Counted from the first letter of the stretch, positions 46,688 through 60,740 are shown. The stretch is DNA of 64,000 nucleotides from Zygnema circumcarinatum (GCA_037447605.1 CM074807.1:2920586-2984585), one strand, 5' to 3'. Numbers and translations: made by a program. Notes: generated by a model from the letters alone, not told the origin.

Positions 46688-49341
46688 TTAACTGTCCAAG
46701 ACTTGTTCCCAATCCTCTGTAAGCTTTGCACTCATCACCAAATCCCCTCCCAGGGCCCTGTCCAGCATGGCTTCCAGACCATCCAGACCTGCATGCAACG
46801 CAAACTTGCGCCGCTTTGGATTGAGAATGGCTGTGAGAGGGCCACTCTGCCCTCCCTCCACATCCTCCTGGACGAGCAAAGCCTTCAGCTTGGGGTGCTT
46901 CGCAGCGTCAGCCCACACGAACTTGAGCGGATCTTTGGAGAACTTTGCCGCCAAAGCTGTCACTTTGTCAACCTGAAAAGTGACCAGGACACTGACTTCA
47001 GGCTAGTCGACTCAAATGCTGACAATAACGACTTAAGGAGGGTAAACGGCACAAACATGGCCGATGAGGAGATAGACACCATTGCAAGTTTATCCAGCTC
47101 AACGAGCTCCACATGTCTCAGAGAACCTCTATGAGTCCCGAAACAGCAGGACATCGTACCTCAGAAGAGTCTCCTCCACTGAGGAGAGTAAGGACACAAA
47201 AGCCGACTCCTTTGCTGCAGTGCTGTTGTACATCCGCGGCGGTTTTGACCTCCTTCAGACCACCTCCTCCAGCACGCTTCGGGCTCGGTGGAGAGCTTGT
47301 TTGGCTCTTGCTAGATGCCGTCGTCTGGCCGGAACCGTCACTCGCCTTCTTCGACGACTTGCCAGCTTTGTCCTTCTTTGGAAGGGCATACTGCACATCA
47401 CTCCCCCATCCACTGCTTGAAAATTGGATTCCACGTTCGGGAAAACAGCTCTACAACCAGTCCCTGCCTCCACTTACTGCTTACCTTGTCACAATTTGTG
47501 GAAACTCTTCATAAGGACACCATATGCTCTGCGTACCTTTACCAAGAACTTGACCAATGGCTTATGCTTGAGTTCCCCATCATACTTGATGGGCTCCGCC
47601 TCTGCCTCCCCCACTGGGTAAACAAGCAGCACAGGGAGGTCAGCTTCGTCTATATTTCTCTCCTCCAGAAGCTTTCCAGCTCCTTTGGCTCGTACCTCCG
47701 CCAATGCCATCCTGTCCTTAAGGTCCAGGGCAAGCGCTTTGTAGAGGGCTGTCGTGCTACTTTTGGAGGTAAAGAGGACAGCCTTTGGCATATCTGGCAC
47801 CTTCTCCAAAAACTTGTTGTAGGCGTTGCCGCTGATCACTGAGACCAAATTCGGTAGCATCGCAATTAGAGCATCGGACATGGCTTTAGCTGAGCGTGCA
47901 CCATTGTACTGCACATAAGAGCGTATTCCTTGCATCAGCCCAGGTTCTGAACCGCTGACTTCTTCATAAACAACAGTCGACACACCAATAACCGGCTACA
48001 TTTTAGTCTGTACAGGAATGGCAAACCGCGTCGGCATAATCTGACAGGATAGAGCTTTAATGTCCGCCCTGATGGACACTAAACTAAGATTTTTGCCTAT
48101 GCCCGTATGGAAGTAAGGCACAGACATTTGCTTTACGACAGGTATTGGTATAATGAGGGCATAATTGGGACGAAAGTGCTCACATCTTCTGGATTCTTCT
48201 TGTTGACTCCAAAGATTTTGAGTGTAGGAAATCCACGGACCCCATATTGCCCACCCACAGATTTGTGCTCGTCCGCATTAATTGCTCCAAAGTGGACAAT
48301 GCCCTGCACACACTCCCCGCCTTGTTGTCAAGAAATGAAGGCAGTACATGCCTCTCCGTGATGTGCTCCTTGCACCTAGAATATTTTAAAAATATTGAAG
48401 AACATAAGGTAATCTAAAGTGAGTTGTTTTGTTCTGCTCAATATAATATTTTTTCCTATGCTTAATATGGTCAAATCGAAAAAAAAAATAACAGTTAAGC
48501 AAAGTGCCAGCTTCTAAAACTAGAATGGACCATGCCAATAAAAACAGCGCCTTGAGGAAACAGTACAATCACAAAACCAAAGCGCGCACCAAGAAGAGCA
48601 ACATACTAATAAAAACACTATCATGCCCTTGTATTTATATGAAGCTGCCTCCAAAAAGCACCGTGACAGACCTTACTTGCTGTTGCTGCCTTGATGTAAT
48701 CTGCCTTCAACCTGGAGCCATGCATTTCCCAATACAAGGTACGAGGACGGAAGGTGAAAAATGACAGCACATGAATCACTCACTGGTTCATTACATGCGG
48801 CGGCGATCCAGAGCCACACATACACGTGCATCTTCATTTTTTCACTGTCAAAAATTTCGTATTTCAGCCTAACCATAAACAACATTTCCGAAATTTAAAC
48901 GATTGCCAGAACACTGCCTATGCGATTATTTCTAGCTTCAAATCCAAGCATTGAAACTTTTTTCCGAAAAAAATTGCCTCTTCACCTGTCACAGCTCTTA
49001 CATTCATCCCTCGTTTTACTTCCACTGTAGCTATTACCGACAAGATAGAAAGGCTTCACAACACACAGAACCAGCCAGCTGGCGGCCCTGCGAGACCTGA
49101 ACAAGAAGCCGAATTTTTCAAGGCGAACATACCTCTGGCAATGCCCGCACCAGGGAGCATAGAACTCTATCATCCAGATGCGATGGTCGTCCAGCACCTT
49201 GCTCTTCAGGGTTTCTGGAGTAAGCTCCACCACATCAGTTCCCGTGTAGAAGGCCTCGCCATGGACGCTCCTGCACTGTAAAACCAGCAGAGCCGCGACG
49301 AAGGTAAATGCACAAGAGTAGAGCTTCCGCGCGACCGCCAT
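46688..49341 (-). CDS. PDI-family protein with one thioredoxin domain, 6 exons
   Basis: This is a secretory-pathway disulphide isomerase relative. The exons are 49341-49133, 48711-48672, 48303-48184, 47908-47537, 47390-47160 and 46972-46688, all in phase, giving 418 residues. An N-terminal signal peptide ([14 protein letters not shown], cleaved near residue 28) precedes a thioredoxin fold. Its active site FYAPWCGHC has Cys65 and Cys68, followed by [24 protein letters not shown] (in two parts around the conserved cis-Pro). No second CxxC is seen. The C-terminal half looks like a redox-inactive thioredoxin-like region ([22 protein letters not shown]), a Lys/Ser/Gly-rich linker ([18 protein letters not shown]) and a last segment ending EQVLDS. 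There is no KDEL-type retention signal, so ER retention must work otherwise or the protein is exported. Confidence 0.82.
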
Positions 49342-50064
49342 GGCTTCGTCTTCCTTCCCCTGTTCCTCTCCTCCTCCCTCTACCTCTCCCTCTCGGAAGT
49401 GAAATCGAGTCTTGGAGCAAATGCAAATGTGCCCCCCCCGCCCACCCACCCGTGGTAGCCGCACACTGGATGCTGACGTGGCGCGTGAACCCATCGCTCT
49501 GCTGTTTGAACCGCGTCCCAAACTGCCGTTCTATGCTGGAAAAGAACTGGTCACAGTTCCAATGCATAGACATGGAACGCGGCCAGGAGGCCGGGCCTGC
49601 TACCGAGTCCATCCTGTGCCCCTAGCGAGAGGTGGGGCGATATGGCTGCCCTGCCGCCTGCTGTGGCTGCCGCCGGCCTCTTGGAAGGCTTGCCTCTGCT
49701 CGAAGAGGCGAGCCTCAAGCGTTTCTTGGCACTGTCAATGGAGAGCAGGCACCTGCAAAGCTGAAGCTGTATGGAGGCTGGCGTGGCGGCGTTACTCTGC
49801 ATTGCAGTGCGCCTGCAGAGTGCTTGAGCACTCCAAGCCTAATTTGTAAGTTGGAGTGCGTACATTATGCTACAAACACTCGAAAGCTTTGTCTCATGCT
49901 CCTGCGTCAGGCTTTTTCTTGTAGCTGGGTAGAAGTTCGAGTGAACCTGATGTTATGCCTGTTTCGGCGTCTACAGGGCTCATCCACCAGTTCCAGCATC
50001 CACCATACTGCCCACAGTTGAAAGAATCTGTGGAATTTTTGAGGCAGGCCAGGTTATTTACAAA
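49342..50064. promoter_or_regulatory. Divergent PDI/GSDA upstream region and GSDA leader
   Basis: This separates the PDI-like (-) and guanosine deaminase (+) start codons. An upstream plus-strand ATG at 49642 opens a 39-codon frame (MAALPPAVAAAGLLEGLPLL) that ends at a TGA; it is either an upstream ORF or a first exon. A further exon-like segment begins after CTACAG at about 49978. Its third frame is open into the GSDA start at 50065 and could extend the protein N-terminally. Confidence 0.4.
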
Positions 50065-51345
<1,281 letters not shown>

Positions 51346-53068
51346 CTTCTACTGATCGATTCCTGTCCGATTGGCTATTTACCTTACCATTTTTTGCCAT
51401 TAAAAAAAAAGGGCTTGCAATGTCTATGATGAATTTTGAGCGGATAGAATCGGAGGGAGCAGCGTAGTCAACGAAATTAATTAGTAGCGACTGCATTATT
51501 ACCTTATTGCATGAGCAGAGAGTTACTTCATTGGGAAACTAGAAACTAGGGTTTTTTAGCTAGGAGGGAAGATACCTGCCCTCACTCCTGTTTGCTTGAA
51601 GCAGTATAAAAGCCTTTGCTTTTGCTTTGAAATTTTTGAATTATAAGTCTTCTATACCAATGCCGCACCATATCACATTCTCTCGTGAGTATGGTTATGG
51701 GGCTGACCATGGCTACCGTAAAACCTCCATGCCATACATTCAAGCCTGGCACTGATTTCCAGCCTTTCTTGGTTAACATACACCTACAGAAGGCGATGGA
51801 GGGAGGCAGGCAGGCAGGAGGGAGGGAGGAAGAGGGAAGGAGAGAGAGAGTGAGCGAGAGTGAAGCAGGAAGGAAAGCGAACAGCAACGAGGGTATAAGG
51901 GAGTGGGGGGGGGAGTGAGACGGAGGGGAGAGAGGGTTGGCAGTATGGATGCTACTCATCCACTACAAAGGGCAAAAGACGTTAAATTGGCACTTGCTAC
52001 AGACGCCATTTCATCCAAGGCACGGGAATCCTTCGACAAAAATAAAAACCATCGATTTTAAATTTTTTAAAAAGTAAAAGAAAAGCGACTAATGAATTTA
52101 ATCAGTGTGAGTTGACTAACAATGATGGAACTAGGAATCCTGTTCTTGGATTGGTCATTGACAGTCAGAAATCAAAACATTGGCAAAAAATGATTGGCAA
52201 TCAAGGAAGTAAACGAGCTGTATCATACTCTTTGTTGGAACAAAAATGGGAATGGAATTTCTTCAGCTTTGACACAATCTACAAGGGCTACGAGGGATGC
52301 CAAGGTGCTGAAGCTAATGGAAAAGGCAGAGCTTGCAACTGCAGGTTTTGAGAGCTTCGCAGGGGCAATGCTCCGTATGGGCGATAGAGTCTCAAGCATT
52401 GGAGGGAACCTCAGCCTCCGCCATCAGTGGAGGAGTTTGCTCTTGTTCAGGAAGGGGAGGATCTGCACTCGCGGAAGCTTTTTCATCGCCTTCCTTCTTC
52501 TCCTCGTCATGGAACTCGACAGAAAAGAACATGGCAGCCTGGCCCCATCCATGAGAATGAAGCCTCCCCTCCGCATGTGAGAGCTGGAACAGGCTCTGGG
52601 TTCAATCACTCAATTTTGACCAGTACCAACATAGACATGGACATAGACATTGGATGGAGCAAAGTCTAGGCTTTATGCTTTGGAGGGTTTCAAGAGTCTC
52701 CAAAGAAGGGGGTTAAGGAATGGAAGTTGCTAGGGTTTTAGGGTCTCCCAGGCTCCTAGGGTTTTAGGGTCTCCCAAGCTCCTAGGGTGAACAACATTTT
52801 AAAGGAGCGAGGAGAGGAGGTCGACCTGGCCGTAATTTTCGCCATTCAAATCAGTCAGGGGCCACACTGCACGCGCAGCGAACATCGCGAGGAGAGAGAG
52901 GAGAGAGAGGAGAGAGCTCAGAATCACTGCCCATTGGGAGTGGCCGTCGCCATGGCACAAACGAAGATGGCACAAACTTTCGTAGCCTTAACTTGTTGAC
53001 TTCTACATGACATCGCTATATTTTGGAAGCAGCCCTTCTCATGGGTGAGGCGAGTGACACGTACATAC
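51346..53068. other. Intergenic with GA-rich and telomere-like repeats
   Basis: A purine-rich (GGGA/GA) tract lies at about 51795-51925. At 52731-52787 a 26-bp unit starting TAGGGTTTTAGGGTCTCCCA occurs twice with a third partial copy; it contains TTTAGGG, the plant telomere word. Plus-strand open frames between 52112 and 52669 overlap in all three frames without recognisable domains, so I do not call a gene. The missing 3' exon of the MEKHLA gene may lie in 52900-53068. Confidence 0.45.
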
Positions 53069-54910
53069 GCCCTCCAGCACTCGAAACTTGCGACCGGCTG
53101 GAGTTATCCTCTCAATGCCTTTAAGGTCTGCAGCAGCCTGCAAATTTCGTCATCTCACGGTGTATTAGGTGAAGAATGGCTGAAAAAGGCATTAACGATG
53201 GAGAGCGTGAAGGGACCTTGCCCAGGTCTGAGCCATACAATTGCACAATTGCATAATTGCGTGATATAAAATTGCATATATTGCAAGATATGACTCTTGT
53301 GGTTCACTACAAGTGGCTGAATAGATGGCAAGCACATGTGGAGAGTGAAGGAGAAGCATACAGTAAGAGCAGAGGCAAGAAGTTGGTTGCGGTCTGCTTG
53401 CTCCTCCTCAGGGGCATATTTTCTTGAGGGCATTGACGTAAAAGCCGCCCAGTCCACGCCAAAAACCTCCAAGGCAGCTTTGTTTGCTGAGGGCAAACAG
53501 GAAGAAGAGCAGCTACAACTTCAGAGTTATCAAATTGACACTGGCGAGTTGCAGGGAACAAAAGCTATAAGCTGCAAGTTACACAGAGGATCTTGAAGGT
53601 CACTCAGATAATTAGGTCGCAGCAAGAAGGAAAGCAAAGCTATAAAATTCCAAATGTGGTGCATCAGGCAATAGTCTCAGGTTCAGCATTACATCTTTCT
53701 AACATACACAGAATTTGAAATTAGCCGTAAAATTCATATCGTACTGACCATAATTGAATATGGGATCATCCTCTGTTCCATGGGAGATGACGGGTTGAGG
53801 TAGCTCCCACAAAGCCTTCGCAGCAAAAGGAATCTCAACTTTCTCTGGAAAAATCTGCTTCCCTGTGCTCCGATAATAGCTACAAGGAGACGAGGCAAAC
53901 GCTACAAACTGAAGTTAATTGGATGCTCTGAAAATGATGCATTTGGTCCTCTGCTGCTTGCCGGAACTCAGAGATATAAAACATGCACCACATGAACAAA
54001 AAAAAGGACGGAAAACATGTGCAAATTGACTCCTGAAAATGATCAAAGGTCGTTCTTGCAAAGATGGAAAAGAATCTGCGTGGATACCTATCAATGATGG
54101 AAAGGGAATGAATTATGATATCTCCGTCGGTGTAAGGTATGACGGGAGGAGGAGCTGCCACCTCTGCCTCATTGGCCGCCTTTTTCCCCCCTCCCTTGGA
54201 CTTCTTTTCCTTCTTGGCCATGCACACTACATCCATCTTCCTGTTCAGCCCATTTTGATGGTTTGTAAACATCCCTCTACGTACTCTCCTCTGCTCAAAA
54301 CCTGCACTGAAAATAAATGAAGAGAGATGATCAACATTGGCTGCGAAGTGCAACAGGAATGCAGCCTTGCAAAGTTTCGCGAGAGCTGTTTTCCTGATGT
54401 TACACAATTGCGGACCTCAATTCACCAAGGAAAGCAAGGACAATGTTGCGCCATCGCAATATGTTTCAATTGCAGCTGGAATTTCCACGAAAAACATGAA
54501 AATGTAACAAAAGGCTTGGATTATCCTTAACGGCTGAATGCAGTCGTCTGAACTCGCAGCATTTGTGGAACACATCCGACTTGCGTCCAAGCTTCTGCTT
54601 CGCAGAGCTCGAGAAAACCATGGCTCCCGGGTTGTAGCAAGCGTGCTGCCATTTTAGACTATCTGTGGAGTTTCAGCCAAGCTTCAGCTTCCCTCTTGAA
54701 GGCTGAAGCCAGCCACAGCCCGTTCCTTGTTGGCAAGAATGTGAACCTGACCAATCAAATGCAAGTCTCAAATTTTCACTGCTTCAAAATGCTCGGCGGT
54801 TCCAGCGTGTGCAGAATTCACCTTCCTTTCCAGCGTTGCAGCAGAGCGCGGCCTTCAGCAAAAGGAAAGACCAATGTGTGTTCTTGCAGTAGGCTCAAAG
54901 CGGCGACCAT
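53069..54910 (-). CDS. Stand-alone MEKHLA-domain protein, 3' end not found
   Basis: MEKHLA is a PAS-like domain best known at the C-terminus of HD-Zip III factors; single-domain versions occur in plants and cyanobacteria. The exons proposed are 54910-54822, about 54282-54088, 53879-53749, 53486-53362 and 53137-53069. The domain text is clear: ALWELPQPVISHGTEDDPIF, then NKAALEVFGVDWAAFTSMPS, then RNQLLASALT and RITPAGRKFRVLEG. The N-terminal about 60 residues are basic with few acids, followed by a KKEKKSKGGGKK stretch, consistent with a plastid transit peptide. The expected final strand (a VWN-type motif) and stop codon were not located, so the model is incomplete at the 3' end. The exon 2 acceptor is also uncertain. 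No catalytic role can be assigned; sensing of light, redox or a small ligand is the usual guess for PAS-like folds. Confidence 0.7.
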
Positions 54911-55603
54911 GGCGGCTGCCCTAGCAGAAGGCTTCGCACGTGCGAATGGCTCTACGCTGTTCCATGATGCTTCCGGTTATCTTTCACCGACACAATGCCT
55001 GCGCTGAATTTCTGTTTGACACGCTTCATAGTTTCCTTACATCTCCTGTAGAATAAAGAATGCAAAACCCGAGGAGAGGGAGGGAGGGAGGGAATCGTTC
55101 TGTGCCCCTTACAATACAAGGTAGAGGGGATTACAATACTGCTGCTCTTTGCTTAGCTTGTCCTCCCTGCAGCTCTTCCAGGTTTCATGGCACCACCTCC
55201 AACCTTCCTACCGACTTTCTGTGGACGCTGGTAGGCCCTAATTCTTCTTTTTGACTTCTCTTCATTTGGTTCCGTCTTGTTTCTCGTTTAGAGCACAAAA
55301 GGCTTAAGTGCAGCAGTCCATTCTTCATGGCAAATGCTGCAGAAAGAATTCAGGCCCACAGCTTCACTGTTCAAGAAACATCATCTTTTCGTTTATTATG
55401 ATCATCGTGGCTCCACCTCGGCATGAAAGTATATCCAAAATTACTAAATGTGCTAAATGTCCAATGCTCAAAATTTAGAGTAACCAAAGAAAATGGCATA
55501 AGCTTTCCCCTTGACGCCCTCTGCTAACTCGATATGATCACCTACTCATCTTCCTCTCCCCATGTTTACAGCAATCCGCAGTCAGCCCAGCTGTACTATC
55601 GCA
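54911..55603. other. Intergenic, no gene seen
   Basis: This lies upstream of the MEKHLA gene and downstream of the plastid membrane protein gene, both on the minus strand. It includes a short GGGA run near 55077-55091. No coding or RNA feature is recognised. Confidence 0.4.
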
Positions 55604-58600
55604 CTACCGCTCTGTCCCATCGCTCCCTACCACTGCCTGCCAAGCACCCTCACTTAGTATCTCAAATTCTCCGGAAAAATGTGTGCAGGCGTTGTCCATG
55701 GCCGGACAGTTATAGAACTCCGCTGCGGTCTGTGCGCTATGAGCACATCCAGCACCACCGCCGCCTCAGGGGCTTCTTTCCAGCTCACCCCTCCCTCCCG
55801 CCAACCTGTTTTCAGCCAAAACAAAACCACACATTTTACTTCACGCCTGCGCTCCCATCCACGACTGCTCTCTCCCAACTGCTCCCTCACTCTCTCCCAA
55901 CAGTTCGTCGTTTGTATTTATGCTCAGAACAACACAAACCCATGTATTCAGCACTCACCCTGAACCAGCTTGTCCTTAACAGTTCCCTTGTAAAGCTCCT
56001 GCCGCACAAAAGGAAGGCTTTCCCATAATCGTATCGCCCTTATGTTGACCGGCGAGCAGCCGAGCACATCACCCTCCAGGGAGGCAACAACCTGCGAAGT
56101 CGCTCCACTCTGCTCAGATTGCCCCCACATAACACCTCGTTCCCTTCCTCTCTATACTCTCAACACATACCTCACAAGGCCGCAATTACAGTGAGTAGTA
56201 TTGCCAAGACATTTACCTGACAGTGACTAGAAAGGAATTCCAAAAGCCTAAAACTAAGAAGAAAGAAGAAACATTTCGAGCTCACTTCCCACCTTATAAC
56301 GACATACGTCATGCCACTCCATACGGCACAAGCTTTTCAGCTCCACCCACGCCCTCGCCGTCCTCTTCACTATCTGCAACCTCTTCTCCTTCCTTTCCTC
56401 CCACTCTAGCTTCCTTTTAACATCCTCTGCTGATGCTTGTGCAGCCCCACTCCCAACAAGAGCCTCTCCTGCTCCTCCTTGGCTCCTTCCTCCGACATCT
56501 ACCACCCTTCCTGCATCTCCCTCCCTCTCAATTAAGCCTGCATTTACCCTCCCAATGGAAACTTCAGCCGGAGCGGAGTCCTGAAGCTCATCTACTGCAT
56601 GCTCTGCTAACTGAGCCGTAGCCTCTGGCAGGAGAGCATCCAACGCTTCATCAAGGGAGACAAGGAGGGTGAGGTCCGCTCCCACCCATGCACCGCGGCT
56701 GCTCCGTTGAAGAGTTGCGGTTGGTTCAAGGCTCGCAGGTGATGCATGGGTTCGAATGTTTTCAGCAATGCGACTGCATATATCCGCCATGCGTTTTGGA
56801 TCTACAATCGACGGTTTATGCCCCACTGCCTGCTGAGTTCAACACACATCCACCATGCCCACAACCCCCCCAAACAAGTAAACGCATAAAAAACTATCAG
56901 TTTCGCTTGATGGTCGCTGCAGTAATGGCTGTGCTTCCTACAGCTTCACTCTTACGGAAAGCATAAGATCCTGCTAACAGAAGAAAACGCAGGCAAAAGG
57001 CCATAAATTTCTTTAGTATCTAGACCTCAGGCTTGAAAAAACGCTGATGAAAAAGACCGCTCACCTTGTAGTCTTTCAGACCTCCTAACCGCCCTCTTGC
57101 TCCTTCTAATGCTGCCTCCGTTTCTGGGCTCAACCGTCGTCCTTTTCCCGTGCTTCTTCTACTCTGAATTTCCTCCTCCGCCACCGTCACATCCTCAGAG
57201 AAAACCTTGTCCTCCATCTCAGTCAGCTGCACAACTGCTTTACGATCCGGCAGAGTCTTGCCAAGGACAAGGGCACTTGCTGATCCTGAAGCATCCAGAG
57301 GAAGGGTTTTGCTGGTAGCCAGTACGGGGAGAGAAACTCCCACCCTTTCCCTGCTACTAGCGAAAGATCGCAACGCGAAGGCAAGTGCAGTTGCCAGAAG
57401 AAGGGCTCCTGCAAGCTTGGCAAGCTGACTAATCTGCAAAAAACGTACAAACGGCCGCCCCAACGGGTGCACATCAGGCCTAGAAAGTAAGGGCCATCAT
57501 CCTGAATCATCTGAAACTCAGCAGCAGAGGAGTCGTGCATTACAAATTCAAGAAGCATATTCACGTGTTTGAAAATAGGCAGGCACTCACTGCGATTTGA
57601 AGAGGTGACTGCTTCTCCAACCGTTGAAAAGAAGGCGAGAGCAGCATGACTTGGCCGAGGGGCAGGTTTGCATAGTTCAAGTAGGCCTCCACCTCCAGGC
57701 TGAGGTCGACCTGCAAGCCTGCCAAAAGCGTCAGGGAGGGAAAGCCTTAGCAGGGAAGGGACCAAAAAACGTGCACTAAGTATAGAGCGGAGCAGACAGC
57801 ATTATCCTCATGAGCAGCCAGTTATGAGTTTCAAGTACCGTCAAGTTGTTTCGAAGAAAACTTTGGATTTCCACGGGAAGCAGGTGAGGGTATAATGCGT
57901 GGCGGAGGATGAGATTTCATGAAGCATTACAACTACAGCAATTGCAAAGGGCAAACTAATCCTTACCAGTTGTGCATGGCTGAGCGGAATCGTGCACACT
58001 TCCTCCTGTATCTTTGCAGAACCCCGAGCCACTTGTAGCCCACTGCTTCTCTGTTCAATCACGAGCTGGTGCGCCTCTACGTGCTCATCCACCCACCACT
58101 GCTCGCTCCGCACCCCTCTCCTCTTTCCTTTAACTTGTAAATGGTTTGGCCAAACGCTCCGCATCTTTCGCCTCGGGAGAGGAGGTTTTCTCCCTTGAAA
58201 AGACTCGTCCAAACCTTCCTCCCAGATAGGATATGGCCAGAGAAGGGCTGCGAGTCTCACAGGGGCCTTCGCATTTGGGACCCAATACTTTTGCCGTGGC
58301 AAGTGGGAAAGGAGAAATTTTCCCAAGGCAGCCAAGGGGCTCCTTAGGCGGAGAAACAAGCTGAATAAGGCCGCCAAATAGGCCACCAAGGGATGCCTTG
58401 GGGGAGGATGTCTTGCAATCACCACTGTTCCAGCCGCATGTGTACATGTGAGGTCAGCAAGAGCTGTGAGGGTCTTGAGGTCAGCCCCTTCCAATATCCA
58501 AGGCAGCTGCATACATCACACATAAACCCAACCACTACTGCTCGAATAAGAACAACAACGACAGGCAGAACAAATGAGTCTGTATGTGTATTCTGTGTGC

Positions 58601-59618
58601 ATATGACTCCTCTATTTCAACAGTACAACTGCCAAATATGAAATTGTGCAATACGTGCCTCATAATGCTACATCACGGACAATTGAAGAGTACACAGCGA
58701 ACAAGGAGGGGCTAATCAATCAATCAATAAGTCACAAACGACGTGACTCACAACTTCAACAAACCATAGCATTAGGAGTTCTGCTTTAATCCAAAAAGCC
58801 CGGACTTTAACCAATGCAATTGCTGTTTCCAATAAATAAGTTTCCTTACATGAGAAAGTAAAGACCTGCCATTGGAGAGGGCTTTACTCTAGCACTGCAC
58901 ATTGTGGAAAAAGCCAAATTTGACGTCCGCCAGCAAGAATAATAAAAAATTCCAACAGTAAGACTAAATGGAGGGTACAACGCTCTGCTAGACCTATCAA
59001 ACCTATGATGAATGACACAACCCAGGCGTGGTCCAGCAATTGGGAAAAGCCCCTTGCTTGCAAAAAGTACTCACTATGCACTAGCGAGCACATATTGGGG
59101 AATGGTTGTACGACCCTCATTAGGATTCCAGTAAACTTAAATTTAGCAAATAAGTAGTAGTAATAGTAGTATAGTATTTCTTGAAAGTTGTCAGTACGTG
59201 AAATGTTCCACCACAATGATTCCCTCGCAATGTCTGCACTAGCCAATGCATGAAAGGTAAAGTATGAGGGTGAAACAACAAAAGCACTCACATTATCCCT
59301 ACTCTGCAGCTGTTGAGGATGAATGATGATCGTGAAGCTACCATCCTCACGGACTTCAAGGTCACAATATCCTCCGCCACTCCTCCTATCCACGGCTTCT
59401 TCACCACTGACCGCCTGCGCCTTGCAAACCAATTGCGGCAGCCCTCGACGCCTGATACCACTAATGCGCAAAACTCCTCCATACTCCTGCTTCTGCCCTT
59501 TAAATAAATCGACTCTCGGCACTCTACAACAAGTCGAAATCGCTGTTGTCCTGCAAGGGCTCCGCAATGCTAGATTGCAGGCAGTGGAAGAAGCGGCAAG
59601 GGCCGCCAGAGGCGCCAT
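55604..59618 (-). CDS. Unrecognised plastid membrane protein, 7 exons
   Basis: The exons are 59618-59292, 58506-57967, 57710-57591, 57433-57065, about 56832-56308, 56091-55960 and 55729-55604. Every junction is GT-AG in phase 0, and the total is about 712 residues. The N-terminus (MAPLAALAASSTACNLALRS) is typical of a chloroplast transit peptide, followed by DLEVREDGSFTIIIHPQQLQ. There is a basic, Leu-rich segment (LVAYLAALFSLFLRLRS) and a later transmembrane helix (LAGALLLATALAFAL). The C-terminal half is acidic and helical (LAEHAVDELQDSAP, EDVKRKLEWEERKEKRL), then VVASLEGDVLGCSPVN. I recognise no named domain. The last exon is uncertain: a different acceptor 12 bases on gives another frame that stops at 55654. 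It diverges from the PNRC-like gene. Confidence 0.65.
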
Positions 59619-59973
59619 GGCGCTCCAGCCTCTCCAAGGCGAGGAGGAAGCTTCTCCTTTCCTGCCTCCAGGCAATTCCGAACGTTGGGCCATCTCCCAA
59701 CGGTTCTCTGTTCTCGGACGGCCTTCCGCGCTGTCGCTGTTCCAGTTCCAGTTGCAGAGTTCCGGTTCCAAAGAACGGGTGCGACATGGAGCGCCGCCAG
59801 ACGCGGTGAGTTCGTTGCTCCCACAGCTCGTCACGTGGCGCCTGCGACCTCCTGGGCGGGAGGTTGGGTGCGAGGGAGGGAGGGAGGGAGGGCCAATTTA
59901 TCGTCCCCAGGAAAGAGGGAAAGCTCCTCCATGCATGCATGCACTCTCGTCAACACTAGAACACGCGATTGTT

Positions 59974-60093
59974 CTCACCATGGCGATGCTATCCGATGCA
60001 CATGAACAAAAAGTTACATGTGACAAGATCCTCGTGGCCCCCCATGTTGCTCTTTTTTGTCCACGCACATTCGATGGCATCGCCATCGTGAAT
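59974..60093. mobile_element. Small inverted-repeat element (MITE-like)
   Basis: Arms of about 40 bp (59974-60013 and 60052-60093) are imperfect inverted copies: CATGGCGATGCTATCCGATG on the left against CGATGGCGATGCCATCGAAT read in reverse complement on the right. The loop is about 38 bp and has CACGAGG-type sequence. A partial copy lies at 38483-38550. There is no coding capacity. The intact arms and second copy suggest a non-autonomous DNA transposon. Confidence 0.65.
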
Positions 60094-60139
60094 TTCATGC
60101 CAGTTCATCCTTGTGCATGAACAACGACCACAACATGGC

Positions 60140-60740
60140 GCATGCATGCATGCTCTAGCGCCATACTCCCAACATGCCGTCCGTGCCCCTCCCTCCCGGT
60201 CGGTCGGTCAACTGCCGTACGCGACGGCGACAGCGACCCCGCCCGAACCGCATCAACCGACCAGAGAGAGAGCGGCCCGCCGTACGGCCAAGATGCCCTC
60301 CCTCTCCCTCCGCCGTACAGTAATTGCTGCGCCGCCCCCCCCGTGCCGTGCGGCGCACCAAAATCGGCTTTTCCCTATTTTCGAGTCCCAGCCCCGCGCC
60401 GCGATTGGCTCCGCGCATGCCGCGGGGGCCCGCGCCCGCCCCCCCAACCTGCAGGCAAGCGCTCGCACCGCCCCGCCCTGCCCCGCCCCGCGCCGGCAGA
60501 TATCTCCGCGGGCCGCCCCGCCCATCGAGCCGTTGATTCGCGCGTGCGATCGCCCGGAAGGCAGATCGTGGCCGTCCGATCCTTGAGACCGCTCATGCGG
60601 CCAATCGTGGCCGCCCGATCCTTTGGACGGACGACTCTCAACGTGCGGACGTCCGTAGAGGCGGCCGCCCGCCCCGCGTGGGCTGCTGGGGGCCCTGCCC
60701 GTCACGTCACGCGCCGGAAGGGTATAAATGGGGAGTGGGG
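60140..60740 (+). promoter_or_regulatory. CpG-rich promoter with TATA box (PNRC-like gene)
   Basis: This is very GC-rich sequence with repeated CCGATC/CGTACGG words, ending at a TATAAAT box at about 60723-60729 that is followed by a purine-rich leader. The first ATG of the PNRC-like frame is at 61169, just after a TTACAG acceptor, so an untranslated first exon with an intron is likely. The open frames across this block are compositional shadows. Confidence 0.5.

Noticed and set aside
52112-52669. Cluster of plus-strand open frames in all three phases
   Set aside because: Three overlapping frames stay open because of composition; none shows a domain or clean splice sites.
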